Source of the DNA: Cladopsammia gracilis
Taxonomy: Eukaryota > Cnidaria > Anthozoa > Scleractinia > Dendrophylliidae
Assembly (NCBI GenBank): GCA_022457155.1
Contig: JAJGOT010000451.1
Span: 496,001 to 560,000, forward strand
Length of the DNA stretch: 64,000 nucleotides
Reading direction: 5' to 3'
Positions 1-10,749 of this stretch are shown here, in pieces (the stretch's first letter is position 1; the number at the start of each line of letters is the position of its first letter). A program made the translations under genes and the position numbers. The notes under the pieces are model-generated. The model had not been told where the DNA came from. It saw only the letters and a list, made by a program, of their open reading frames with translations, and did no database searches.

Positions 1-1069
1 AAACTATTTCAGAGCAAACTGGCAAATATCTACACACAGTTAAATGTCCTATTTCAGCATTAAAACTGGCATAATCTACAACCTACAATGGCTCAATAAC
101 CATGTTCTCTTGAGGTGGGAGATACCCTTCAAAACTATATTAGGTACAATAAATTATATGCACGGCATTTACCATGGTAAATAAACCCAAGGTAAATCAT
201 ACTTGTATTTTTGTTTACTGTGGTGGATGTGGTTACACATACTTATATTTACTATTTTAGTAATTCCTTTGTAATGAACTGGTAGTTTTCTCTTAATAAA
301 ATGGAGCATCATGATTGGTTCATTTACCTTGGGAATCCAACACAGTAAAAAATACCTGATTCCTATTTTGGAATTTTTTAGGGTATTTATAGAACACCCA
401 CAAAATTCCCAAATTTGGCAGAGTGAGACAAGTCCCAATCTGGGAATTCCCAAGCAAGTTCCCTGGTTGAGACTTTTCTCGCTCTTTGGGATTTTTGTGG
501 GTATTACAGTGCAGCTACTGTTACCAGGGTCACCCAGACAAAGTTAACCAATCACAAAATAGAAGAACAATAGATTCCAACATTTTTTACTTTAGCCAAT
601 GACATGTCAAGCACATTTCAACTTGTTCGTTTGCCATGTAAACAGATCAATACAAGTTTTGGCTGTACAGTGTTGGATTTTCAAATATCATGGCTGCTTC
701 ATTTTTTTATGTATCCATGAAGAAGTTAAAAAAAGTATGCTGGGTGCTCATGGAAAGGTGCGTCACACTGCAAGGGGCCTGTTGGTCTGTTGGTGTTCAT
801 ATTAACAGGATTTCAGTGCATTTTATAAGACCACCACCATATTCAGTGGAAAAGTCACCACCCCCAAATGAGCAATTCACATAACAGCTGTCTGGAGTGA
901 ACATGATTCTGGATGAAACAAATTTTGGCATTTCAGGTCTTATTTTCTTTGCAAAAAAAAAGGGGGTGCTCCATGCTCCTCCCCAAGCACTGAGCCATAA
1001 TTCTCTTACTCAAAGTGTCTGTAAGATTTGAGAAACACACCCCTCACTGCATGTTTGGAAACTAGGGAA
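1..1069. other. Non-coding flank downstream of the first VGAT-like gene
   Basis: No conserved coding sequence is visible. The short open frames here have no recognisable domain and overlap repeat-like sequence. The only structure seen is the foldback at 393-506, listed separately. The stretch just before 1070 is the 3' flank of the minus-strand transporter gene. Confidence 0.5.
393..506. repeat. Short foldback (MITE-like) repeat
   Basis: AACACCCACAAAATTCCCAAA at the left end is matched, inverted and with a few mismatches, by TTTGGGATTTTTGTGGGTATT at the right end. The spacer also contains partly complementary GAGTGAGACA and TCTCGCTC segments, so the unit can fold on itself. No clear target-site duplication was found. 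This is a small non-autonomous inverted-repeat element by structure only. Confidence 0.5.
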
Positions 1070-2521
1070 TTAGATACCATTTACAGCCCTTACTAACTCT
1101 TTAGCTGTAAATACAACACCAAGGACACCACAAATTAAGCCAAAAATTGTGACAAAAACTCTCACCACAATGTTATACCATCTGAGTTCATTCCATTTCA
1201 GAACCATGTGGAAAACACATGGGAACATAAAACAGAGGCAAGTACCTGTAAAGCTGCCCACCAGACCCATGACAAGGCCAAAATGAGGCACCACGATGGC
1301 CAGAAGAAGGCCAAAGGTTAGGATTAAAGGACGAGACACTATGATCCAGAACCAATGATATTTTGTGTCCTTCTGAAGGTGAGGAAAATAGGGTAAGAAT
1401 TTGTTGTCAAAGGTCTCCAGCACTATGTAGCTTACAATAGGAAAAGCTGTGAACACATTGGTGACAACCAACACATTGGCCAAGATGTAGAATTCCTCAC
1501 TGGTTTTCAGGTTGACGGTGATGGCTTGCTCAGTGTGACCTCCAAATCTCAGTACTGGTAGGAGACCAAAAGCAACTTTGACGATTGCTGCCAAAAGGAA
1601 TGCAATGTTCATCATCATCGGGAACTGACTGGGATGTCTCATGCTTCCCTCGACACCTGGGAACACAGCATGAGCGGTGTAACTAAACACAATCACACCA
1701 AAGCCAATGGGGAATGTGTTGATGTCAAATGGAGGAATCTTGCCAACTGACATGTCTTTGTATTGGGTTATGGAGTAGATGATAATTGTCAGGATTGACG
1801 ACATCAGGGCAAAAACTGAGATCATGCTGATCCAAGCGATCACTGACACCCGACGAATGAAAAGTCCAGGCAGAGCAACACAGGCACTGATAGCAGTCCA
1901 AGTGTAGATATCCAAGGGTGCAAATTTGTACAGGATGTCAGTGAAAATGGTTCCCAAGAGAACAAGGTAAGTCACCACGCCTCCAAACATCTCGCAGAAC
2001 TGCACCAAGCTCACAATCCGGTTGCCCCAACGGGGCCATACGGCTTCCCCGACCTCCGGGTAGTTGATTCGCACCCGCTTCTTCTGCCCCGTACGTTTGG
2101 ATGTTTCATACAAACACTCAATCAACAACTTCCCGGTGTAACAGCACAGGAAGGCCACGATGGCATTAGCGGCCACCGCTGCCCATCCTCCCATACGAAC
2201 GGCATATGGCACCCCAAGGATCCCTGTTCCCTGGATGAGATTTGTTACGTTCCAGCCGGCGAGGAACGCTGAGGCGCGACGATCGTCTGAGGGCTTTTCA
2301 AGCAGCGATATAGTCATGGTGGCCGATTTTAGTTTCTGTATACTCTGAGAGAACCCACCTCGCGATAAGCTTGCGCCCATTATCCCTGAGGACGATCTTG
2401 CCCTTGGTCCGCTTGGTTTTCCTAAAAGATGCGTTTGTTCGTCCAAGGAGACAACAGTTGGCTGATCATTTGCCTGTTGGCGGCTACTCAAAGCGATGTC
2501 TTCGTTACCTTGGCTCGTCAT
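1070..2521 (-). CDS. SLC32A1-like: VGAT-like vesicular amino acid transporter, gene 1 of the array
   Basis: Intronless 483-aa protein of the amino acid/auxin permease family (Aa_trans), closest by eye to the vesicular GABA/glycine transporter SLC32A1, a proton-driven importer of inhibitory transmitters into vesicles. The N-terminal tail of about 85 residues is hydrophilic and carries an acidic di-leucine signal (E28-Q-T-H-L32-L33). The first membrane helix holds the family motif GWNVTNLIQGTGILGVPYA at about residues 89-107, then GGWAA and CCYTGKLL. Later blocks that match VGAT are FPIGFGVIVFSYTAHAVFPG, VEGSMRHP and VVPHFGLVMGLVGSFTGTC. The start is a true ATG, and the length suits the family (human VGAT is about 525 aa). 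It is the leftmost of five paralogues. The actual substrate (GABA, glycine or another amino acid) cannot be read from the sequence. Confidence 0.9.
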   Translation of the reverse strand: MTSQGNEDIALSSRQQANDQPTVVSLDEQTHLLGKPSGPRARSSSGIMGASLSRGGFSQSIQKLKSATMTISLLEKPSDDRRASAFLAGWNVTNLIQGTGILGVPYAVRMGGWAAVAANAIVAFLCCYTGKLLIECLYETSKRTGQKKRVRINYPEVGEAVWPRWGNRIVSLVQFCEMFGGVVTYLVLLGTIFTDILYKFAPLDIYTWTAISACVALPGLFIRRVSVIAWISMISVFALMSSILTIIIYSITQYKDMSVGKIPPFDINTFPIGFGVIVFSYTAHAVFPGVEGSMRHPSQFPMMMNIAFLLAAIVKVAFGLLPVLRFGGHTEQAITVNLKTSEEFYILANVLVVTNVFTAFPIVSYIVLETFDNKFLPYFPHLQKDTKYHWFWIIVSRPLILTFGLLLAIVVPHFGLVMGLVGSFTGTCLCFMFPCVFHMVLKWNELRWYNIVVRVFVTIFGLICGVLGVVFTAKELVRAVNGI

Positions 2522-3166
2522 AATCGCCTTTCTTCTTTATAAACCAAAACAACTACCACGAGATCTTCTCGATGTATTAAAAAAGCTTTATATCCTGGGG
2601 AACTTCTATATTCACAGAAGTAAAACGACCTTCTCTAAGCTAGTCAACGGCAAGTTTGAGCATCAAACTCAAGCAATCACATGTCTCTGGAATGCTGAAT
2701 CAATAAAACACACGTTAGACGTGGCGGTGTTGTGTTACAACAGGTGTTAATTATATCATGTTTACATGATTGACAAAAACACAATTGACTATACCTTAAT
2801 ATTTTATACCGTATATATAATGGTACCCCGCAAACAAAAAGTGGACTGAATAAGCTATAATTGTAGGCTTTATTGTTATTGTTTAGCCATGCTTCACTGT
2901 TAAGTTAATTTTGCGTGACTTTGTTGCACTGTTTTGGCACTCTATCGTGACTGTTGTCATGTGTGACAAGAAAGAGAAATTTTAAAAATCCTGCCTTATA
3001 AACTGGCCGTCTGTTCAATCAGGCTTTATTTTCGTTTCGCTTAGTAAACTGCTTTCGCGGGAAACGTATAAAGAAAATCGAGCGGCCAAACAACAGGTTC
3101 TTCCCAAAAGGCATATTGTTGGCACGGGCGAAAACTTACACTGAAAAATCCTTTCACATCACTGCT
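2522..3166. other. Upstream region of VGAT-like gene 1
   Basis: This stretch presumably contains the promoter of the minus-strand gene starting at 2521. No recognisable conserved gene or clear core promoter element was found. Its right end is the insertion target of the MITE at 3167-3300. Confidence 0.4.
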
Positions 3167-3300
3167 TAACCTGCGATCAGGCGGTTTTTTTTTCGGAGGG
3201 AAAGTCGGCGGAGAGCGGGGAGGGAAGAAAAGAGGGGAGGGTTCGACTTTCGCGCGTTCGTGCTCTGCCGCTCCAAAAAAGAGAGCCTGATCGCAGGTTA
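3167..3300. mobile_element. 134-bp MITE with perfect 16-bp TIR and 9-bp target duplication
   Basis: The ends TAACCTGCGATCAGGC (3167-3182) and GCCTGATCGCAGGTTA (3285-3300) are perfect inverted repeats. The 9 bases ATCACTGCT occur immediately before (3158-3166) and after (3301-3309) the unit. The interior is G- and purine-rich and encodes nothing recognisable. A 9-bp duplication is typical of Mutator-like elements, so it may be a MULE-derived MITE; that assignment is inference. A degenerate relative lies at 29457-29515, and a single similar end (GATCACAGGTTA) lies near 6064-6076. Confidence 0.85.
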
Positions 3301-3319
3301 ATCACTGCTCTGCCTTGGG

Positions 3320-5880
3320 AATCAACAACAACAACATATTTATTGGCATTCCCATATAACATTAATGGTATTGCAATAACAATGATGAATATAATATATA
3401 GTTACTAATTACGGATTAACAAATCATCACGCCTCAAGGACGCTTCATATATAAAATGGCTCATTTTTTTACAAATCACGGGATCTATGCTATTGAAGAA
3501 AAATACAATAAGGTCTTCGTCTGTTAAATTCTTAAAACTTGCACAATATTTCCTAATATCGTAAAATAAGTTGTTCCGTAAATCAACATATGAGACGCAG
3601 TTGAAGAGGAAATGATACTCGTCTTCTACATTTTTTGTATGGCAGCATTCGCAGCTCCTTAGTTCTCTTGGTGTTAAAGGCTTTGTATGTCTTCCTTTTT
3701 CAATTTGAAGGTTATGGTTTCCAACTCTAAATTTGGCAAGAATTCTCCTGTGTCTCATATTCTTGACTAGGTCATAACAAACAGAACTGTTGGTATTATT
3801 TTTAAATTTGCAATAAAAATTTAGTTTAGTATTCATTTTAATAAGTTTCATTTGGTGCGCTATAGAGTCTTTCTCTATATTCGAAGAAAGAGTGGATACA
3901 TATTGTTTTAATGAGTTGGGGTTTTTGTTAAAAATAGAAAAACTAGTACTTGTGGTTTGATCATATTTTATCAATAGCGTATTTATTGAGTTCATGAAGC
4001 TTTGATCGTTTGATATGGCAAGATTTTCCGAGATATATAGACATTGCTTAGCTATATTATCCTCGGGCAAGGCTTTAAGGTGTAACCAAAAATGTAATAT
4101 ATTACGATAAATTCGCGATTTCAGAGATAATCTTCCTACTTCATTTCGTGCCGCCACATTTGGTGCCCGTTTGTTACGTCCAAGATAATATTTGAAAAAT
4201 TGTGAATGAAGTTGTTTAACTGGATCTTTTTCCCATTTTTGAAGATTCATATTATCATAGGCTCCCCAGACTTCTGAATTATAAAGTAAGATAGGTGAAA
4301 AAAGGCTATCGAATAATTTGTTACAAATCTATACATTGTTTCTGAAAGATCATTACTTTGGTTTTTTTAGTGTTGACAGACATCAAGGATTCTTTGCAAA
4401 ATTGTTGTAGAGAGTTGATACTCCTTTGCAGACCAACGGCACTAGTAGAAATTAGTACCAAGTCATCAGCATATAAAAGCAAATTTAGCCGTGAGCCGTT
4501 AGGCAAGATAATGAGGTCTAAACCTTGGGTATTTTCTAATCTCGAAGGAATATCGTTTAAATAGAGGTTGAATAAGAGGGGTGATAAGATACAACCTTGG
4601 CGCACTCCTCTGTTATAATTAAAATATTCAGATCTCATAGTATCAGCTTTGACACAGCATTGTGACTTGGAATACATGTTAGCAATAAGGTTGAAAAATT
4701 GTCCACCTATACCATAATCGAGTAAACGCTTTAGTAAACCAGGATGCCAAATGGAATCAAAAGCTTTCCTGAAATCCACAAAACAACAAAATAATTTTCC
4801 TCGAGGTGTATTAGTTACATACTTGTCAATCAGTGTACGTAAAGCGAAAATATGATCAGTTGTTCTATTACCAGGGAGAAAACCGATTTGAGAATTATGT
4901 AAAAGATTGTTATCTTTTAAAAATAGGTGAAGTCTTGAATTAAGAATAATGCAAAACAGTTTACCTAAACAACTTGTCACACAAATCCCTCTATAATTAG
5001 AGGGATTAGATCTATCGCCAGATTTATAAATAGCGGTAATCACTCCCTTTGTCCAAATATCCGGATATATTCCTGACTTTATAATAAGATTAAATAACTT
5101 AAATAATATTGGAATTAATTTATCTCCACCACATTTTAACATCTCATTTCGAATTCTATCAACCCCTGGTGTTTTCTTATTCTTAAGTTTTTTGATTGCG
5201 GCTTTTATTTCAGTCTGAGAAATGGGCAAATCTAACACAGTACCAAGTGAATCGGATACACCATGTACCTTCGTTTCCCTGACAGTCGCTGCTTGATCAA
5301 CCGAGAGGTTTGATTCGCTGACCGTCGAGTGTAGATTTCGAAAGTGTTCAAGGAGCTCAGTCACAGGGACTGTCGACTGCTGGTTATGATTAGAATTGTT
5401 ATCAGAATTAAGACGTTTGAGTGATGACCAAAATTGACTAGGATTTGTATCTTTAACAAGATTGTCAATACTTTCATTATAAAAAGTTTGTTTTTTTCTT
5501 CGTAACAGCGATTTATATCCTTTATTTATTTCATTATATTGCTGTCGTAGAGAAAGATTTAGTGGTGCCTTATGAAGTTTGTTGGCGGCCTGTTTAAATA
5601 AAAGCCTTAAATTTTTACATTCTACATCAAACCAAGGTTGCGAAGATTTTCGTTTTCTCTTTTTTGTTAAAAATAATGAGCTTTTAGCGGCCGACTCAAT
5701 AATGTTATTGAACTGAGAAACGGCTTGATTAACACCTTCTGAGTTGCAGCCAAAGCTATTGCCATTAAATTCTTCAATCAATCTACTGATGTCTGGTGAT
5801 TTAAGAGAATTACTAAATTTTTCCTTTGAATCATCCTTCCATGCAAATTCAAGATACGCTGTATTTGATAACTCCAGTTT
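3320..5880 (-). mobile_element. 5'-truncated non-LTR retrotransposon (LINE)
   Basis: A minus-strand LINE copy. It contains most of the reverse transcriptase and the C-terminal part of ORF2. The 3' end, at the low-coordinate side, finishes in a short GTT microsatellite tail near 3322-3345, which is typical of LINE 3' ends. The 5' side stops near 5880, where the frame closes, so the endonuclease region is missing. An internal deletion joins the palm domain directly to the C-terminal part near 4324. Sequence style fits the Jockey/CR1/L2 group; the clade is not certain. Confidence 0.85.
3405..5879 (-). pseudogene. Broken LINE reverse transcriptase ORF
   Basis: Reading from about 5879 down, the frame gives a pre-RT segment, then RT blocks including KKLKNKKTPGVDRIRNEML, a DFRKAFDSIWH motif, GVRQGCILSPLLFNLYLNDI and the catalytic LLYADDLVLIS. 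It ends at a stop at 4321-4323. A second frame (coding continuously from about 4324 down to 3405) resumes with SPILLYNSEVWGAYDN and a C-terminal CECCHTK...HFLFNC zinc-knuckle-like region. Relative to intact LINEs, roughly 80 residues between these parts are missing and the frame is shifted. The upstream methionine at 5781 is a TTG and not a real start. The copy is therefore dead for retrotransposition. Confidence 0.85.
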
Positions 5881-7005
5881 TATTCAAACAAAGCATGTGT
5901 AATTATGTACCGTCTGACTCCAAAAAGAGTAAAAAACGCGCTAAAGCACGTAGCTCCACAAGACTTCTGTTCCTCATTTTGAAAAGCCCCAACTTCGCGC
6001 CGGTTCTCGGGGAGGAAACGGTTATGCGGTAAAAAACTAAAAGAGCGCTTTTAAAATTGCGCGTGATCACAGGTTAAAAATACTCCGGCCTGAGCCTGGT
6101 GTGAACAGAAACGACCTAGAACTGGATATTTACTTCTTTTTCAGTGGGTTTTAATCCTCGCCCCTTGTTGTTGACTTCCGCTACGGTTCGGTTCGATTGC
6201 CTGTTCACACTGCCCCAGAGATTGGCACGAGAATCTATGCGATATGTGATTTCACATTCACGAACGCCGCGTCGCAGCGGCGCTCCGGAACAAAAATCGT
6301 TCCGAAACTAACGTTTCATGTGTGAACGAAAGGCCTATCAGGTATGGCTTTCGTGCCAGCGCAAGCTATCCGGTATAGTGTAGACATAGCCTATGACCCA
6401 CATTGTAAACGGGAAACGGTAGCCAGTCCCTTGTTGCCTGCCGTTTACTATCGTACAGCAAGTGAAAACAGGTTTGCTCGCGTGGAAAATGACGACTGCC
6501 TTGACCATCTTCTTCTTTTTTATGAATACTTTCAGAGTTGCAAATTACAAAACAGAATTTATGTCACGCCTTTGCATTTAAAGTAAAGACAAAAGTGGCT
6601 TCCACAAGGAATCGAATGTCGTTTTCTGATTCTTGGAATGTAGTGTTGATCTTTGCACTATTATTTTTTACCTTAACAAACTAAAAACTAAAAGTAAGAG
6701 TTGCACTTTTCGACTCTAACTGTTTGCAAGAAGAATCTGAAATAATTAAAGATCCGAGATACAATATACATGATATACATTTGGGACGTCAATGAAACAA
6801 AGGACTACACCCATATTAAATAAATTTATTGCTAAGTAGACACCAAACATGTAAGAACCACTTTAGGCTAAGTTAAAAACATGCTGGTTCTTATAATTTA
6901 TGTGTGTTCATAGTATGGTGAAACGATAAATATAATGTAAATATAATGTGGTTTGAATGTAACAATAATATGAAAAATAAGTCCCTTTCCCTAAATGCCA
7001 TTACA
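5881..7005. other. Intergenic region with possible degenerate elements
   Basis: No conserved gene is seen. A MITE-like end (GCGTGATCACAGGTTAA, about 6059-6075) resembles the TIR at 3167. GTGTGAACAGAAACG (about 6100) and TGTGTGAACGAAAGGCC (about 6319) look like imperfect inverted ends of a further small element. The open frame at 6344-6586 lies beside this repeat-like sequence and matches no family I recognise. Confidence 0.35.
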
Positions 7006-7194
7006 GGGTTCATACTATTGAGAGATGATGGTATTCCAGGAGTTTTCCATTTGGAGTTTTTCCAGGGTATAAAAAGAAAAATTCCAGGACCCACAAATTT
7101 TCATGGTGGTAAAAAAAATAATTTCCAAGGAGTTTGCCAGGGTCCTGGAAGAAATGTTCCAAGTTTTCCAGAAATCCTGGAGTAGCATGAACCC
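7006..7194. repeat. Foldback element with GGGTTCAT ends
   Basis: GGGTTCATACTA at the left is inverted at the right as TAGCATGAACCC. Repeated phrases such as TTCCAGGAGTTT and CCAGGGT continue the similarity inward. No coding capacity is visible. It is probably a non-autonomous DNA element. Confidence 0.5.
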
Positions 7195-7400
7195 TTCAAT
7201 TAGAACCGAGTATGTTTCTTTTCGTGTCAACTTTCACTTGTTTTGACGTCTGTCGCATTGCATGATGTAACAATGCTTCAAAAATAGAAGCAAGTGCCTC
7301 CTGGTACTCATTAATTATAATGGAATGTCAAAATTGGTAACAGAAATCATGTAAAGATTTCATTATTGATGATCAAAGAAGATCTCATTGTCCCAACCCA

Positions 7401-7728
7401 GGGGGTGGGGGTGGGGTACACTACCATATAAAAGTGATGTGGATGATGGTCAAAAGTTGTTTAGAGAACAGGCTAAGCAGTACGAAAAGATGACTTCAAC
7501 AAACACTTTTACAGTTTTTACAGGTAATTAAGTCAATTTTTTTTTGGCAGAGTTCTACTTACAATTGACATCTTGAAAGAAATGAGATAGATTTCTACCA
7601 TTTCTTAACTCTAAAAGGACCCTGCTAAGTACAACTGAAGAGATTTGAAACTGAACAAAGGTACCAAAACTATTTTCTTACCAATCAAAGGAGCATCCCA
7701 ATCACTTTTATATTGTAGAACCCCCACC
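7401..7728. repeat. TIR element with G-rich ends
   Basis: The left end GGGGGTGGGG...ACCATATAAAAGTGATGTGGATG is matched in inverted orientation by CATCCCAATCACTTTTATATTGTAG and ACCCCCACC. The arms are imperfect and about 40 bases long. There is no internal coding sequence, and the target duplication was not resolved. Confidence 0.5.
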
Positions 7729-8076
7729 AAGTGTGCCAACTGGATGATCATCAATAATATTATAATGATGAATATGACAGATCTTACTAAATGGTAACAT
7801 CTGTACATATTTTTGACAGAAATAATGTATCAAGTTAAATCAATTGTTGCATCATTCAGAAGTTCATTTTGATTGTAAATTATAATAGGGCTTTATCATA
7901 CTCCGCTATTTTGTATAAAAACAAAAGATTTACACTGCAGCCTCGCAGTGAAAAAGTTGAAAATGAGGTTGGGCGGCAAAAACACAACATTTTATTCTCC
8001 GGGGAGTCAACATGGCTGCCGTGTGATAAAGGCCCATTGATGATGAGTACACCTCCAGTCTGGGGTCCCTGTGATC

Positions 8077-9540
8077 CTATTCACTTGCATTGACCAGTTC
8101 AATACCAGTAAATACTGCTCCAAGGATACCACATCCAATTCCAAACAAAGTGATGACAACTCTGCATGCTACCTGGTACCATGCCAGTTTCTTCCACTTC
8201 AGTTTCAGATGGAAAATGCATGGAAATATGAAACACAGACTGGTACCAGTAACACTGCCCAGCAGACCCATGACCAGGCCAAAATGAGGCACACTGATGG
8301 CCAGAAACACACCAAAAGTAAAGAGCAAAGGGCGTGTCAAAAGCAGCCAGAACCAATGAAAGCCAGACTACTTGGCCAAGTGAGGAAAGTAGGGAAGCAT
8401 TTTGTTGTCCCAGGTCTCCAAAACAACAAACATGACCAACGGAAAAGCAAGGACGACATTGGCAATGACAAAGGTGTTTGACAAGATGTAAAATACTGGG
8501 CTGCTTTTGAGATTGATAGTAATGGCCTGATTTAGTTTGCTCCCATATCGGAACACACCGAGGAGGCCCAAAATAATTTTTGTTATGGTTGAGTTGGCGA
8601 ATGCAACATTTAACATCATGGGATACTGTTCAGGATGACGCATGCTTCCTTCCACTCCTGGAAACACAGCATGTGCAGTGAAGCTGAACACAATGATGCC
8701 AAAGCCAACCAAGAAGGAGTTCAATTGGAAAGCAGCCATGTTGTCAAGACTCATCTTCTGATACTGGGTGATGCAGTAGATTATTATGGTGAACACCCCA
8801 GAGAACAGAGAGAAGACTGAGATCATGCTGATCCAAGCAATGACTGACACACGAGTGATAAAGATTCCAGGAAGAACAAAACATGCTACAACTACTGTCC
8901 ATTCATAGACATCCATGGAAGTCAGGTTGTGGAAGAGGTCAAGGAAGATGGGTGCCAGTAGGACGATGTAAGTGACAGCTATTCCAGACATCTCACACAC
9001 CTGCACCACGCTCACAATCCTGTTCCCCCATCCAGGCCACACTGCTTCCCCAACATCCGGGTAATTGACCCTGACCCTTTTGCGTTGCCCGGTACGTTTG
9101 GACTCCTCGTAGAGACAATCTACCAACAATTTCCCAGTGTAACAACAAAGAATGCCGCAGACGAAGATCGAAACGACGGCGGCCCAACCTCCAAGCTTTA
9201 CAGCGTACGGAATTCCCAAAATACCGGTTCCTTGGATAAGATTAGTTACATTCCACCCTGCGAGAAATGCGTTAGCGCGCCTATCATCTGAAGGTCTCTC
9301 AATCAACGACATGGTCATTGTTGCGGAACGCAATCTCATCAAACTTCGCGATAAATTCATCCTCGAGAGGCTGACCCTGAGAAAGCTTTTACCCGCATCG
9401 GACTTGCCGTGAATCAGTGTTGCCTTTTCTCCCAAAGGAACAACAGTTGGCTTCGATTCCCTCGGTCCTAATGCGATCTCTTCACGATTGCCATGCCGTC
9501 TAGTATTTGGCGAAGCAAGCAAAGCGGTGTTTTCTGCCAT
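8077..9540 (-). pseudogene. SLC32A1-like: VGAT-like transporter, gene 2, with one in-frame TAG
   Basis: Intronless SLC32/VGAT-like gene starting at ATG 9540. The first 390 codons are intact: tail with E38-K-A-T-L42-I43, first helix GWNVTNLIQGTGILGIPYA, SFTAHAVFPGVEGSMRHP, and PYFPHLAK. A TAG follows at 8368-8370. The same frame then continues without any further lesion for about 96 codons (SGFHWFWLLLTRP, VPHFGLVMGLLGS, FHLKLKWKKLAWY) to a stop at 8077. Paralogues read HLQKDTKYHWFW or HLSKEGNYHWFW at this point, so the stop replaces a codon in a variable loop. Termination would remove about the last three membrane helices. The options are a young pseudogene, a segregating nonsense allele, a sequencing error or stop readthrough. 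The absence of other damage favours something recent. Confidence 0.8.
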
Positions 9541-9950
9541 AGTTGAATGTTGCCTTTTCTATCGTTTCAACTTGTTTGCCACGTGCAGTTTTTAGCAAAC
9601 AGAAATTCGCATTATAAACACAGTGTGAACATGTACTTGGCTTCGGGTGATCAAATGCAAGAGTGTATTATTTATTATATTTACGCACGTGCTTTTCTTT
9701 TCCCAAGGGATACCATTAACCAATCAAGGAGCACTTCTTATTCGCTTTGTCTAATGTTTAAAAAATTCACGTAATGCACTTAAGAAAAATACAACCCCAT
9801 TGTTTCTTTTGTACAGTGCAATCTGTAAAAATGGTTGTTGTTCTTTTCAACAAAATGCCTTCACTAAAGTGGCCAGTTGGAAAATAATACTGGACCCTGG
9901 ACTGGACTATGGAAAAGACTGGACTAACCTTTATTAAATTGTATAAATAT
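9541..9950. other. Upstream region of VGAT-like gene 2
   Basis: This is the presumed promoter side of the minus-strand gene starting at 9540. No conserved coding sequence or recognisable regulatory motif was identified with confidence. Confidence 0.35.
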
Positions 9951-10289
9951 TACAGCCATGCTCCGTCACGCGTGACCAGTAATCCACAAGACTGAATATT
10001 TCTTTGTAACGTCTGAGATTGGAATGAAACCTTGAAGATCTCTTTCGAAAACACTTTGAAAGTCACTAGCTAACGGAAAAATAACTTCGCTACACGCATA
10101 AAAAACCTAATATTGTTCGGATATGTAACATTTCAAATAAAGTGACATTTTGTTGCTCTTTGTTTCCGAAAATGCGGTAAAATTTTCACGGAAATTCCGA
10201 ATCTCGGAATGAATTTACAAAACCGACGCGTAAGCTTGAAAACTCCATTCAACAAAAATACTGGTCACGCGTGACGGAGCATGCCTGTA
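9951..10289. mobile_element. TIR element with TACAG ends (mariner/pogo-like MITE)
   Basis: The left end TACAGCCATGCTCCGTCACG (continuing with CGTGACCAGTA) is inverted at the right as TACTGGTCACG followed by CGTGACGGAGCATGCCTGTA. This gives TIRs of about 31 bases with one mismatch. Both termini are flanked by TA followed by CAG, as in Tc1/mariner or pogo-like elements, so TA may be the target duplication. There is no transposase inside (about 340 bp). Confidence 0.7.
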
Positions 10290-10588
10290 AATGGAGTTAA
10301 TATTTTAATTATTTAAATTTCAAAAAATGATAGAAATTAATTTTTAAAAAATTAATATTAAAAATAAAGTAAAATTTAAAAAAAGTTAAATAATGCAACT
10401 TAATTTTATAATTCAATAATTTAAAGTTAGCATTGAGTTCGAAATACATTTAACTACAAAAAATTGCGATAAAACATTACTTAAAAACATTTATAAAATG
10501 CTCAAGGAAATGCGCGCGCTATGATTGGTTAAACCGAGTTCATTATTAAAGAAATAAAAAACGAAAAACGAAGATAAGTAAACTAAAG
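10290..10588. other. AT-rich intergenic sequence
   Basis: Strongly A+T-rich sequence with runs of AATTAATTTTTAAAAAATTAA character. No gene or repeat family was recognised. Confidence 0.4.
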
Positions 10589-10635
10589 GTTAGGGTTAGG
10601 GTTAGGGTTAGGGTTAGGGTTAGGGTTAGGGTTAG
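10589..10635 (+). repeat. Interstitial telomere-type repeat (GGTTAG)n
   Basis: Nearly eight perfect head-to-tail copies of the hexamer GGTTAG (equal to TTAGGG, the metazoan telomere unit). The tract lies between AT-rich sequence and a GC-rich palindromic block, so it is internal and not a chromosome end within this window. A second, shorter and imperfect tract in the opposite orientation lies at 58531-58559. Confidence 0.95.
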
Positions 10636-10749
10636 CACAATAACGCGTTAGCACGATAAAGCACGCGCGTGACGTAAGGTTCATTATAACTATAACCGTT
10701 TTCATATAAAAGAAATAAAAAAACCTGTTCCTCGTGCATTGTTGAGTTA

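Noticed and set aside
6344..6586. 80-codon plus-strand frame
   Set aside because: It lies next to repeat-like ends, and no protein family or signal is recognisable.
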